From assembly GCA_016934535.1 (NCBI GenBank), contig JAFGSQ010000046.1:1-21811 (forward strand): a stretch of DNA of 21,811 bases, given 5' to 3'. How positions within the stretch are numbered: position 1 is the stretch's first letter; each line of letters opens with the position of its first letter. This DNA comes from a candidate division WOR-3 bacterium. Lineage in GTDB: Bacteria > SDB-A. The notes under the pieces are model-generated. The model saw only the letters and a program-made list of their open reading frames with translations, was not told the origin of the DNA and searched no databases. Below, piece by piece: positions 13,936-21,462 of the stretch. The translations under genes were made by a program, and so were the position numbers.

Positions 13936-16900
13936 TCGGATTTTTTTTCGAAAACGAGTCTTATGGCTTTGAGAAGCTGTTCTCTTTTATATGGTTTTTG
14001 AACGAGAGAGAGTCCTTCGTGGAGAACAAAATCGGTGTGAATGGCATTAGGTGTGTAACCGCTCGAGAAAATTGTTTTTATATGCGGATGGTTGTCCCTG
14101 ATAAAGTTGTAAACTTCTTTTCCGCCCATATTGGGCATCACTACATCGAGAAGAGCAAGGTCGATTCTCGGCCAGTTTTCCTTTATGTTAGAAATCGCCT
14201 GGGCGCCGTCTTCGACCGCGTAAACCGTGTATCCTGCAGATTCGAGCATTCTTTTCAGCATTATTCTGAGAGTTTCGTCGTCTTCGGCTATGAGTATTCT
14301 TTCGTTTCCTCCTCCTATCGGGCCGTCGAGAATTCGCTCCACTTCCGAAGCTTTTTGTTCCACTATGGGAAAATACATTTTAAAATTTGTCCCTTTTCCT
14401 AATTCACTGTAAAGATTTATCATCGCGTTGTGCTGTTTTATAATTCCGTAAACAGTTGAAAGGCCCAGGCCTGTTCCTTTTCCGGGCTCCTTTGTCGTGA
14501 AAAAAGGATCGAAAGCGTGTCTTGATGTTTCCTCGTTCATTCCGATTCCCGAATCGGAAACGCTCAGAAGAACATATTTGCCCTGACAAGCCCACGGGTG
14601 AGTTCTGCAGTAATCGTCGTCAAAATACACATTTTCTGTTTCAATCAGAATTTCTCCACCGGAAGGCATCGCGTCTCTCGAATTTATGCAGAGATTCAGA
14701 AGGACCTGGTCTATCTGGACAGGGTCCGCCCAAATTGATCCGAGTTTATGACCGGGAATGAATTCGAGCCTGTTGTTCTCTCCTATGATTCTTCTTATCA
14801 TGATCAAGAGGTCTCTTATCTTTTCGTTCAAATCGAGTGAAACAGGTTTTAGGACCTGTCTTCTGCCGAAAGCGAGAAGACGGGATGTGAGTTCGATGGC
14901 TTTGGCAGAAGCGTTTTGAATTTCTATAAGTTCTTTGGAGCAGTCGCGTGACTTCGCCTGCATTTCTGAAGCGAATTCGGCGTAACCGAGTATCGCCTGA
15001 AGAATGTTGTTGAAATCATGAGCCACTCCGCCTGCTAACTTACCTACTGCTTCAATCTTCTGTGCTTGCAACAGCTGTTCTTCCAGGCGTTTTTGTTCGT
15101 TGATATCGATTGAAATCCCAACCATATGATTCGGGTTGTCTCTTGGAATTTTTCCGCAGTTTAAAACCCACTTCCAGTTTCCAGACGCACATTTCAGCCT
15201 GAAATCAGAACGAAAATATTTTTCAGGGTTTGATCTTTGTTTTTCCAGCAGGTCGATGACTCTTTCTTTGTCTTCAGGGTGAATTATGCCGAGAAGAAAC
15301 TTTATGTCGGTTTTAACTGAATTTTTTTCGTACCCCAGCATTTGAGCCCATCTTTCAGTCACTTCGAGTCTTCCGGTTTGAAATGACCAGTCCCAGAGTC
15401 CAATTTCTGCGGCGTCGACGGCGAGGCTCATTTTTTCCTCGCTTACGTGAAGTTCTTCAAGAGTTTGTTTCTGAACGAGAAAAGAAGATATTCTTGATGC
15501 TATGTCCTTGAGCATGGCTTTTTCCTCTTCGAGAAAAGGGTCTTGGTTGTCAAGACCAATACTTTCATCATAGAAAACACTCACTGTTCCGGCCGTGGTT
15601 TCTTTTATTTTTATCTCGGCAGAATACGAATGAACGAAATCGTTAAAAGGTTTTGAAGAGTAGCTTTTTCCGGAAAGTTTGATCTGCGAGAATGCGTGTT
15701 CAGGAAATGAAAGGGCGACAGGGATTTCTTGTGCGATCCGCGAAAACACATCGTCGGATTCCTCGAACTCCTCTTCGAGAAGGATCTCGGCTGTTCTGAA
15801 AAGACAGTTTAACTCTTTTATTCTCGATTTGAGATTTGACGTAGCCCTGACTCTGTCTGAAATATCCCTGTAGATGCCGTAAACCGCTTCCTGCCTTCCT
15901 TCAAAGACTATTGGTGCGCCTACGATAGAGACATTGAAAAGAGAGCCGTCTTTTTTTCTTCTGACGGTCTCAATGGAGACACCGGCTCCACTCTCTATTT
16001 TTTTTGTTATTGAAAAGGCTTCGGATCTGAGGTCTGGAGGCGCTATAAAATCATCCACGCATTTTCCGAGGATCTCTCCTCTTTCGTATCCGAAAAGCCT
16101 CGTGAATTCTTCGTTGATATTCAATACCTGCCCATCGTTGCTTGTCATGATTATGGCTTCGGGAGCGTTTTCAATCAGATTGGAATGAAATGCTTTTTCT
16201 CGCATAAGAGATAACTCTGTTTTTTTCAGCAGAGTTATGTCGGGAAAGACCGTCATCACTGCGAGTAATTTGCTTTCGTTGTCGAATAAACCCGAAGAGT
16301 TCACCGAAACCCAGGATTCCCTGTCGTTGTTTTTGATTACCATAAGCTGATTTTCTACGGAAACTCCTTCCTTAATCGCCCGGTAATGAGGGTGATTGCT
16401 TACGCAGGATAATGAGCCGTCCGGAAAGTACATCGGCCATAAATTTATAAGATCACTGGTTTTCACTTTTTTTATATCGGAAATCTTCTCCGAAGAAAAG
16501 GCTTCGGCGTATCTGTTGACCCGTGATTTTTTGAAGCCGGGAGCGAATGAAACAATAACGGGAAGAGGTATCCTGTCTATGATCATTCCGAAAAAGTCTT
16601 TCCTTCCGGCAGAGCCGCCGGGTCTGGCGCACGAAGACTCTGTCGCGACTGACACAGAACGCGCTATGTTTTCCAGATAAAACGGGTCTTTCTCAAGGCA
16701 GAGAAAACAGCCCTCGGAGATGTAGTTTTTTACATTAGTTCTGTTTTTTTTGCCTATCAAAAACACAACAGGAGCTTTGCCGGATACAAGTGAAGCGCTG
16801 CTTATATTTTCCAGCCCATTTAGAACACCGGACTCGATGTCGACAAGGGATGCGGAATATATCTTGGGATCGTTTTTTTTAAGAAATCTCGGAATGCTTA

Positions 16901-17018
16901 CGGAAAGAACCGAATGGATCGACTGCTCTGCGAGAATTTTGGAAAGTTTTTTGAAAAAAACCGCATCTTTTGTGCAGATTAAAACTTTTTTTACGTATTT
17001 TTTTTTTGATCCGGTCAT
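13926..17018 (-). CDS. Hybrid sensor histidine kinase (receiver-like/PAS/PAS/GAF-like/PAS/HisKA/HATPase/REC)
   Basis: A 1030-residue signalling protein. In order: a degenerate receiver-like domain (about 8-125); a weak PAS region (about 140-270); a PAS domain (275-393) with NAPEAIIMTSNDGQVLNIN and a GIYRDISDR exit; a GAF-like region (about 400-520); a PAS/PAC domain (528-645) with GLWDWSFQTGRL; HisKA with phospho-accepting H667 in GGVAHDFNNIL; a HATPase domain with N775, DSGIGM (822-827) and GKGTGLGLS; and a C-terminal receiver with D958 in LLDVVMP and K1008. There are no membrane segments, so it senses a cytoplasmic signal. No response regulator gene adjoins, so output may pass through phosphotransfer or a distant regulator. 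The gene is divergent from the polyamine operon. Confidence 0.93.
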   Translation of the reverse strand: MTGSKKKYVKKVLICTKDAVFFKKLSKILAEQSIHSVLSVSIPRFLKKNDPKIYSASLVDIESGVLNGLENISSASLVSGKAPVVFLIGKKNRTNVKNYISEGCFLCLEKDPFYLENIARSVSVATESSCARPGGSAGRKDFFGMIIDRIPLPVIVSFAPGFKKSRVNRYAEAFSSEKISDIKKVKTSDLINLWPMYFPDGSLSCVSNHPHYRAIKEGVSVENQLMVIKNNDRESWVSVNSSGLFDNESKLLAVMTVFPDITLLKKTELSLMREKAFHSNLIENAPEAIIMTSNDGQVLNINEEFTRLFGYERGEILGKCVDDFIAPPDLRSEAFSITKKIESGAGVSIETVRRKKDGSLFNVSIVGAPIVFEGRQEAVYGIYRDISDRVRATSNLKSRIKELNCLFRTAEILLEEEFEESDDVFSRIAQEIPVALSFPEHAFSQIKLSGKSYSSKPFNDFVHSYSAEIKIKETTAGTVSVFYDESIGLDNQDPFLEEEKAMLKDIASRISSFLVQKQTLEELHVSEEKMSLAVDAAEIGLWDWSFQTGRLEVTERWAQMLGYEKNSVKTDIKFLLGIIHPEDKERVIDLLEKQRSNPEKYFRSDFRLKCASGNWKWVLNCGKIPRDNPNHMVGISIDINEQKRLEEQLLQAQKIEAVGKLAGGVAHDFNNILQAILGYAEFASEMQAKSRDCSKELIEIQNASAKAIELTSRLLAFGRRQVLKPVSLDLNEKIRDLLIMIRRIIGENNRLEFIPGHKLGSIWADPVQIDQVLLNLCINSRDAMPSGGEILIETENVYFDDDYCRTHPWACQGKYVLLSVSDSGIGMNEETSRHAFDPFFTTKEPGKGTGLGLSTVYGIIKQHNAMINLYSELGKGTNFKMYFPIVEQKASEVERILDGPIGGGNERILIAEDDETLRIMLKRMLESAGYTVYAVEDGAQAISNIKENWPRIDLALLDVVMPNMGGKEVYNFIRDNHPHIKTIFSSGYTPNAIHTDFVLHEGLSLVQKPYKREQLLKAIRLVFEKKSDQN

Positions 17019-17029
17019 AAACAGTTAGA

Positions 17030-17058
17030 ATGATATTTTATGTCCATCTTCATGTCAA
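17030..17058 (-). promoter_or_regulatory. Sigma-70-type promoter of the histidine kinase
   Basis: On the minus strand, TTGACA (17058-17053) and TATCAT (17035-17030) are exactly 17 bases apart. The predicted start of transcription is about 17023, five bases before the ATG at 17018, and no Shine-Dalgarno lies between, so the kinase message should be leaderless. Confidence 0.55.
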
Positions 17059-17133
17059 AGGATATAAAGCAGAAAAAACTTGAATTTATATTCATTTTGA
17101 AGTATGAAAAATCAAAATTCGAAAGGAAGTGAA

Positions 17134-18162
17134 ATGGAAAAAAAGGAATATTTAAAAGAGATGATATGCCACATAGACATAAAGTCTTTTGACTCAAAGG
17201 ATTTAATTGATCAGTTTGGAAACATGGCGTTTCAGGCTCGCAACCTTTCGAGAGCTTCTGTGATTTTCGACACCATGGTGAAGGATACTGACTGCGCTAT
17301 AATATTGTGCCTGGCCGGTTCGATTTTCAGCGCCGGTTTGAAAAAAATCGTACTGGATCTCATGGATTGCAACATGGTTGACGCTATAGTTTCAACCGGA
17401 GCCATAATCGTAGATCAGGATTTTTTCGAAGCGCTGGGTTTCAAGCATTACAAAGGCATCCCGAGCGCAGATGACGACGATCTCATGAATAACGCGATAG
17501 ACAGAATATATGACACTTTTATAGACGAGGACGAACTTAGAATATGCGACGACACGGTCCGGCTGATAGCTGACGAAGCCGAGCCGAAGCCATATTCTTC
17601 GAGAGAGTTCATAATGCTCATGGGCAGGTATTTAAAGGAAAAGAATCTGGGAAAAGAATCCGTTGTCGGAAAAGCCTTCGAAAAAGGAATACCCGTCTTC
17701 GTTCCGGCTTTTTCCGACTGCTCGGCCGGTTTCGGACTCGTCCAACATCAGAGTAAAAGAGGCGGCTCGCCAAAAGTCACGATAGATTCAGTCAGGGATT
17801 TTCTTGAATTGACTAAGATTAAAATATGGTCCGGGGAGACGGGACTCTTTATGGTTGGCGGAGGCGTGCCGAAAAATTTCGCTCAGGACATAACCGTATC
17901 CGCTGAGATATTGGGCGAACAGGTCAACATGCACAAATACGCGGTTCAGATAACAGTTGCCGACGAAAGAGACGGCGGGCTCTCAGGTTCAACTTTAAAA
18001 GAAGCTCATTCATGGGGTAAAGTAGACCAGGGAGCTGAACAGATGGTGTTTTCGGAAGCCACAATAGCTTTGCCTCTCATTGCGAGCTATGTGTATCACC
18101 GTAAAAACTGGCAGGCAAGGAAACCGAAAAATTTTAACAAGGTTTTGGATGAAAATGAATAA
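17134..18162 (+). CDS. Deoxyhypusine-synthase-like protein (probable homospermidine-forming enzyme)
   Basis: A 342-residue protein from the ATG at 17134, chosen because AGGAAG lies just upstream; an in-frame ATG at 17104 would add ten residues. It has the deoxyhypusine synthase fold signatures: AGSIFSAGLKKIV, NMVDAIVSTGAI (NAD site), MVGGGVPKNFAQDI, VQITVADERDGGLSGS, and the SWGK motif with the lysine (K296) that forms the enzyme-substrate imine in true deoxyhypusine synthase. Bacteria lack eIF5A, and bacterial homologues are linked to homospermidine formation from putrescine or spermidine. Its place as first gene before arginine decarboxylase and agmatinase supports a polyamine product. The NAD-dependent aminobutyl-transfer role is established for the family; the exact product here is inferred. 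Confidence 0.88.
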   Translation: MEKKEYLKEMICHIDIKSFDSKDLIDQFGNMAFQARNLSRASVIFDTMVKDTDCAIILCLAGSIFSAGLKKIVLDLMDCNMVDAIVSTGAIIVDQDFFEALGFKHYKGIPSADDDDLMNNAIDRIYDTFIDEDELRICDDTVRLIADEAEPKPYSSREFIMLMGRYLKEKNLGKESVVGKAFEKGIPVFVPAFSDCSAGFGLVQHQSKRGGSPKVTIDSVRDFLELTKIKIWSGETGLFMVGGGVPKNFAQDITVSAEILGEQVNMHKYAVQITVADERDGGLSGSTLKEAHSWGKVDQGAEQMVFSEATIALPLIASYVYHRKNWQARKPKNFNKVLDENE

Positions 18163-18715
18163 AGAAGCGATGGTTCCCAAGGGTGTATTTCTGACGAACG
18201 GTGTCGGAGTTCACAAAGACATGCTCGCGTCTTTTGAGCTTGCTCTCAGAGACGCGGGAATTGAAAAATGCAATCTTGTCTATGTGTCGAGCATCCTGCC
18301 TCCGAAATGCAGGATCATATCGCGTAACAAAGGCCTCGAAAAACTTAAGGCCGGCCAACTGACTTATTGCGTGATGGCAAAAAACCAGACAAACGAACCG
18401 AACAGACTGTTATCTGCGGCAGTCGGAATGGCCATGACCAAAGGTTATGAACAGTACGGATATCTGTCGGAACACCATGCTTTCGGTCAGACCGAGAAAG
18501 CCGCCGGCGAATACGCTGAGGACCTTGCCGCTTCGATGCTCGCGACAACTCTGGGAATTCAGTTCGACCCAAATCTCGCCTGGGACGAAAGAAAGCAGGT
18601 GTACAAGGCCAGCGGCAATGTTTTTGTGACACGCCCCATAGCTCAGTCTGCAAGAGGCAATAAAGACGGTTTATGGACGACGGTCCTCGCCGCCGCCGTT
18701 TTTCTCCTCGATTAG
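18149..18715 (+). CDS. Pyruvoyl-dependent arginine decarboxylase
   Basis: A 188-residue proenzyme. Start ATG at 18149 overlaps the upstream stop by 14 bases and sits six bases after AAGG; ATG codons at 18155 and 18170 are alternatives. The self-cleavage site is YVSSILPP: cleavage between S47 and S48 would yield beta and alpha chains with the pyruvoyl cofactor on the alpha chain. Other family features are GVGVHKDMLASFELALRDAG, E121 in KAAGEYAEDLA (the catalytic Glu region) and a FGQTEK segment. It decarboxylates arginine to agmatine in the cytoplasm without PLP. It lies between the deoxyhypusine-synthase-like and agmatinase genes, fitting arginine to agmatine to putrescine. Confidence 0.93.
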   Translation: MKMNKEAMVPKGVFLTNGVGVHKDMLASFELALRDAGIEKCNLVYVSSILPPKCRIISRNKGLEKLKAGQLTYCVMAKNQTNEPNRLLSAAVGMAMTKGYEQYGYLSEHHAFGQTEKAAGEYAEDLAASMLATTLGIQFDPNLAWDERKQVYKASGNVFVTRPIAQSARGNKDGLWTTVLAAAVFLLD

Positions 18716-18720
18716 AGGTG
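18714..18720 (+). promoter_or_regulatory. Ribosome binding site pointing to an ATT start of agmatinase
   Basis: AGAGGTG overlaps the arginine decarboxylase stop codon and ends four bases before an in-frame ATT at 18725. The nearest in-frame standard codon, TTG at 18749, is 28 bases away, too far for this site, and has no site of its own. Confidence 0.5.
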
Positions 18721-18724
18721 AAGT

Positions 18725-19579
18725 ATTTTATATAAAAATTTCGGTGGATTGGAACCGGAATATTCAAAAAGGCAAAACTCCGGCATTGTAGTCATTCCGG
18801 TACCTTTTGACTTGACGAGTTCCTGGTTAAAGGGAGCCGATAAAGGACCTGCGGCTATTATCGAAGCTTCCTCAAACATGGAACTCTTCGACGCAGAAAC
18901 CGGCAAAGAGGTCTACAAAAAAGGAATCTTCACCGAAACTCCCGTGATTACCGACAGCACTAAACGCATGGTCGAACAAGTGAAGAAAAAAATTCAGGAA
19001 CATATTGCGGAGAATCGGTTTCCCGTTACCGTAGGCGGTGAACACTCCGTTTCGATCGGAGCTTTTCTGGCTTTCGCACGGCAATTTGACCGTGTAAGCT
19101 TACTGCATCTCGATGCGCATTCGGACAGGCGCGACGAATACGAAAACGATAAATACAATCACGCGTGCGTGGTAGCAAGAGCTGAAGAAGCGGGATTGAA
19201 CGTCGTCTCTGTAGGCATAAGAAGCCTCGACGTCACGGAAAAAAGAATATTATCGGACGAACGAGTATTTACGGCCGAAAATATAAGGAAGGACTGTGAT
19301 TGGATACGAAAGGCAGTTTCAAAACTTGGAAATGACGTTTACGTAACAATAGATCTGGACGTTTTCGATCCTTCTATTTTACCGTCAACGGGAACACCCG
19401 AACCCGGAGGGCTCGGATGGTATGATGTGCTGGATCTTCTGAAAGAGACTGCTTTGAGAAGAAACGTCATAGGATTCGACGTGGTTGAGCTTAAACCCGA
19501 TTCAAACAGGCATTCGGAATTCACTGCCGCCAAACTGATTTATAAATTTCTCGGATACGTTTTTGATAAAAGGCTTTAA
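18725..19579 (+). CDS. speB: Agmatinase (agmatine ureohydrolase)
   Basis: This ureohydrolase-fold enzyme converts agmatine to putrescine and urea with two Mn ions. Numbered from the ATT at 18725 (284 residues), metal ligands are H107 in GGEHS, D130, H132 and D134 in LDAHSD, and D210 and D212 in TIDLDVFDPS. The GTPEPGG loop follows. The segment before the first standard codon reads ILYKNFGGLEPEYS; a NF-G-L-xxEYS opening is common in bacterial agmatinases, so translation probably begins upstream of the TTG at 18749, at ATT with its own ribosome site. If TTG is used the protein is 276 residues. Arginase and formimidoglutamase share the fold, but the decarboxylase partner upstream favours agmatine. 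It is the third gene of the operon; the next gene starts at its stop codon. Confidence 0.9.
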   Translation: MLYKNFGGLEPEYSKRQNSGIVVIPVPFDLTSSWLKGADKGPAAIIEASSNMELFDAETGKEVYKKGIFTETPVITDSTKRMVEQVKKKIQEHIAENRFPVTVGGEHSVSIGAFLAFARQFDRVSLLHLDAHSDRRDEYENDKYNHACVVARAEEAGLNVVSVGIRSLDVTEKRILSDERVFTAENIRKDCDWIRKAVSKLGNDVYVTIDLDVFDPSILPSTGTPEPGGLGWYDVLDLLKETALRRNVIGFDVVELKPDSNRHSEFTAAKLIYKFLGYVFDKRL

Positions 19580-20137
19580 ATGAACGAACACATAATAACA
19601 TGGGTTTTAATCCCGATCCTGATAATGTTTGCCAGAATAATAGACGTCTCTATCGGCACAGTCAGGATTATATTCGTCGCCAGGGGAAAGGCGACTATTG
19701 CAGCAGTGCTGGGCTTTTTCGAGGTCATAATATGGATACTTGCTATTTCACAGGTCCTGGCCAATCTAACTAATGTTTCATGCTACATCGGATACGGGGT
19801 GGGTTTTGCTATTGGAAACATACTGGGAATTAAGATAGAAAAGAGAATAGCTTTCGGACTGCAGATGATTACGATAGTCACAACAAATAAACTTGATGTA
19901 CTGCCTATGCTTCTCAGGGATGAAGGTTACGGGGTGACAACGGTCAGCGGAAAAGGGGCGAAAGGAGACGTCAGAATCATTTACGCAGTTGTCGAAAGAA
20001 AATTTGTTCAGAATGTTCTCGGTTTGGTAAATTCAACTGAGCCTGAAAGTTTTGTAACGGTCGAGGACATGGTCTCTCTGCACAGAGGTTTTGTAAGAGA
20101 GAGGCAAAAAATCGGTTTGTTTGGGAAAAAAAAATAA
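19580..20137 (+). CDS. UPF0316 (DUF2179/DUF5698) membrane protein
   Basis: A 185-residue inner-membrane protein. Its ATG follows the agmatinase stop with no gap. Residues 1-90 hold about three membrane helices, with the family pattern ARIIDVSIGTVRIIFVARGK and FFEVIIWILAISQVL. The C-terminal soluble part (about 100-180) is a DUF2179 domain, with LLRDEGYGVTTVSGKGAKGDVRIIYAVVER, a ferredoxin-like fold seen also in YitT-family proteins. The family is widespread and its function is unknown. Co-location with polyamine genes could hint at transport or sensing, but this is speculation. Confidence 0.85.
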   Translation: MNEHIITWVLIPILIMFARIIDVSIGTVRIIFVARGKATIAAVLGFFEVIIWILAISQVLANLTNVSCYIGYGVGFAIGNILGIKIEKRIAFGLQMITIVTTNKLDVLPMLLRDEGYGVTTVSGKGAKGDVRIIYAVVERKFVQNVLGLVNSTEPESFVTVEDMVSLHRGFVRERQKIGLFGKKK

Positions 20138-20148
20138 GGAGAAATTAG

Positions 20149-20616
20149 ATGAAAAACGATAAGGAATTCGCGTCATATTTCGTTCAGAGTCAGAACATAT
20201 ACTTTCTTGATGGTAAAGATAAAAAGGAGATAATTGTCGAGCTTTTGTCGAAGACGCCTCAGGAGAACTTGAAAAACTACGACGAAGTCAAAAACGAACT
20301 GCTTAAACGCGAAGAGTTGATGTCGACCGGAATAGGTCTCGGAATAGCCTTTCCGCACATTGGATCAGTCAACGTGGAAAAACTTTCAGTCTGCGTCGGG
20401 ATACTCAAAGACGGAGTGGAATGGGGTTCCATAGACGATTTACCGGTCAAAATTGTGATTTTAATAGTTTACCCTTCCAAAAAAAGAACCGAGTATCTCA
20501 CTCTTATTTCAAAATTGAGTTCCGTTCTAAAGGAAGAAATAAACAGGGACAAAATAGAGAAATCAAGCGACAGCGGTGAGATTTTCAACACACTGACGAA
20601 GAATATAATTATCTGA
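20149..20616 (+). CDS. PTS EIIA type-2 (fructose/PtsN-like) domain protein
   Basis: A 155-residue single-domain protein with the EIIA type-2 signature: EELMSTGIGLGIAFPHIGS, where H70 is the phosphorylated histidine, followed by VEWGSIDDLPVKIVILI and a helical C-terminus. It starts at an ATG with AAGGAG upstream, 11 bases after the UPF0316 gene. No EIIB or EIIC permease is nearby, so a regulatory role like PtsN (phosphorylated by a nitrogen-type PTS chain) is more likely than sugar transport. Phosphodonor genes are not in this window. Confidence 0.85.
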   Translation: MKNDKEFASYFVQSQNIYFLDGKDKKEIIVELLSKTPQENLKNYDEVKNELLKREELMSTGIGLGIAFPHIGSVNVEKLSVCVGILKDGVEWGSIDDLPVKIVILIVYPSKKRTEYLTLISKLSSVLKEEINRDKIEKSSDSGEIFNTLTKNIII

Positions 20617-21462
20617 GTGTTGGAAATGATTATAACTGCGATTATTCTGCTCAGCACGTCGGTCGCGCTCGTTCCATCTATGCCGGATGCCGACAATCCA
20701 TGGACTATCCAGATACTTTCCATAACCGGCTTGGACGATATTTACGAAAATACGGAGCGGTTGAATTCAATTCTGGAACGGGAAGGATTTCCTCAAACGG
20801 GTGCCTATCCGCGCTTTTTCATCGCGCAGGGTGTTTTCCAAAATAAAAGAGTTTACAGAGTGTGCGCGGGTGCTTTTGACGGAACAGAAAAATCGAAAGA
20901 GACTGTATACCGGCTTAGAGCAAGGGGTGTTCCGTGTTTTTCGAGAAGGCTTGTCGGAGGTGAGGTTGAAACGTGGGAAAATTTATCAGTTTCAGAAGGA
21001 CGGATTGTTTTCGGCTCAGGTCATTTTGTCGAACTGTTTGAACCCGGAGATATGTCATGGCAGAAAGGGAGAGCATATCTGTCTTCCGACTCCGCGTACG
21101 CCGCTTTGACGTATTCAAACGGGACAGGATACGAGGGGGAAGGTGAAAACATCATTATTCTAAACTTGAAAAATTTAGGCGAGAACATTGCCGTGATAGA
21201 TCAGAGAATGGTTTTACCTGTAATGTGGTTTCAGGGCGAAGAGGATTCTGTCTTGCTTGTAGTTGAATTGATAAGCGGAGGAACGGCATACGGCAACGAG
21301 GTTATTGTTATCAACTGCGAAGACGCTGTTGTAGTTGAGCGCTACAGGCACTGTACGATAAATAACTACGGCCCTACCGCATTGACTTTAAACGTCATGT
21401 CGGTTGAAGAGACTATTCTTGGCGAGGTTGAGGTTAATCTATTAGACCTTAAAAATAAATAA
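20617..21462 (+). CDS. Exported SPOR-like domain protein
   Basis: A 281-residue protein whose GTG start directly follows the EIIA stop; TTG at 20620 and ATG at 20626 are alternatives. Residues 4-20 form a short signal peptide. Residues about 28-112 resemble a SPOR domain: WTIQILSI, an ERLNSILEREG helix, then FQNKRVYRVCAGAF followed by EKSKETVYRLRARG. SPOR domains bind denuded peptidoglycan in the periplasm, often at division sites. The remainder (about 113-281) is beta-rich with no family I recognise. The gene is the last of the operon, which ends in a non-coding AT-rich stretch. Confidence 0.65.
   Translation: MLEMIITAIILLSTSVALVPSMPDADNPWTIQILSITGLDDIYENTERLNSILEREGFPQTGAYPRFFIAQGVFQNKRVYRVCAGAFDGTEKSKETVYRLRARGVPCFSRRLVGGEVETWENLSVSEGRIVFGSGHFVELFEPGDMSWQKGRAYLSSDSAYAALTYSNGTGYEGEGENIIILNLKNLGENIAVIDQRMVLPVMWFQGEEDSVLLVVELISGGTAYGNEVIVINCEDAVVVERYRHCTINNYGPTALTLNVMSVEETILGEVEVNLLDLKNK

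Noticed and set aside
14522-16680. Several plus-strand ORFs opposite the histidine kinase
   Set aside because: They are shadows of a well-supported 1030-residue gene on the minus strand and show no protein features.
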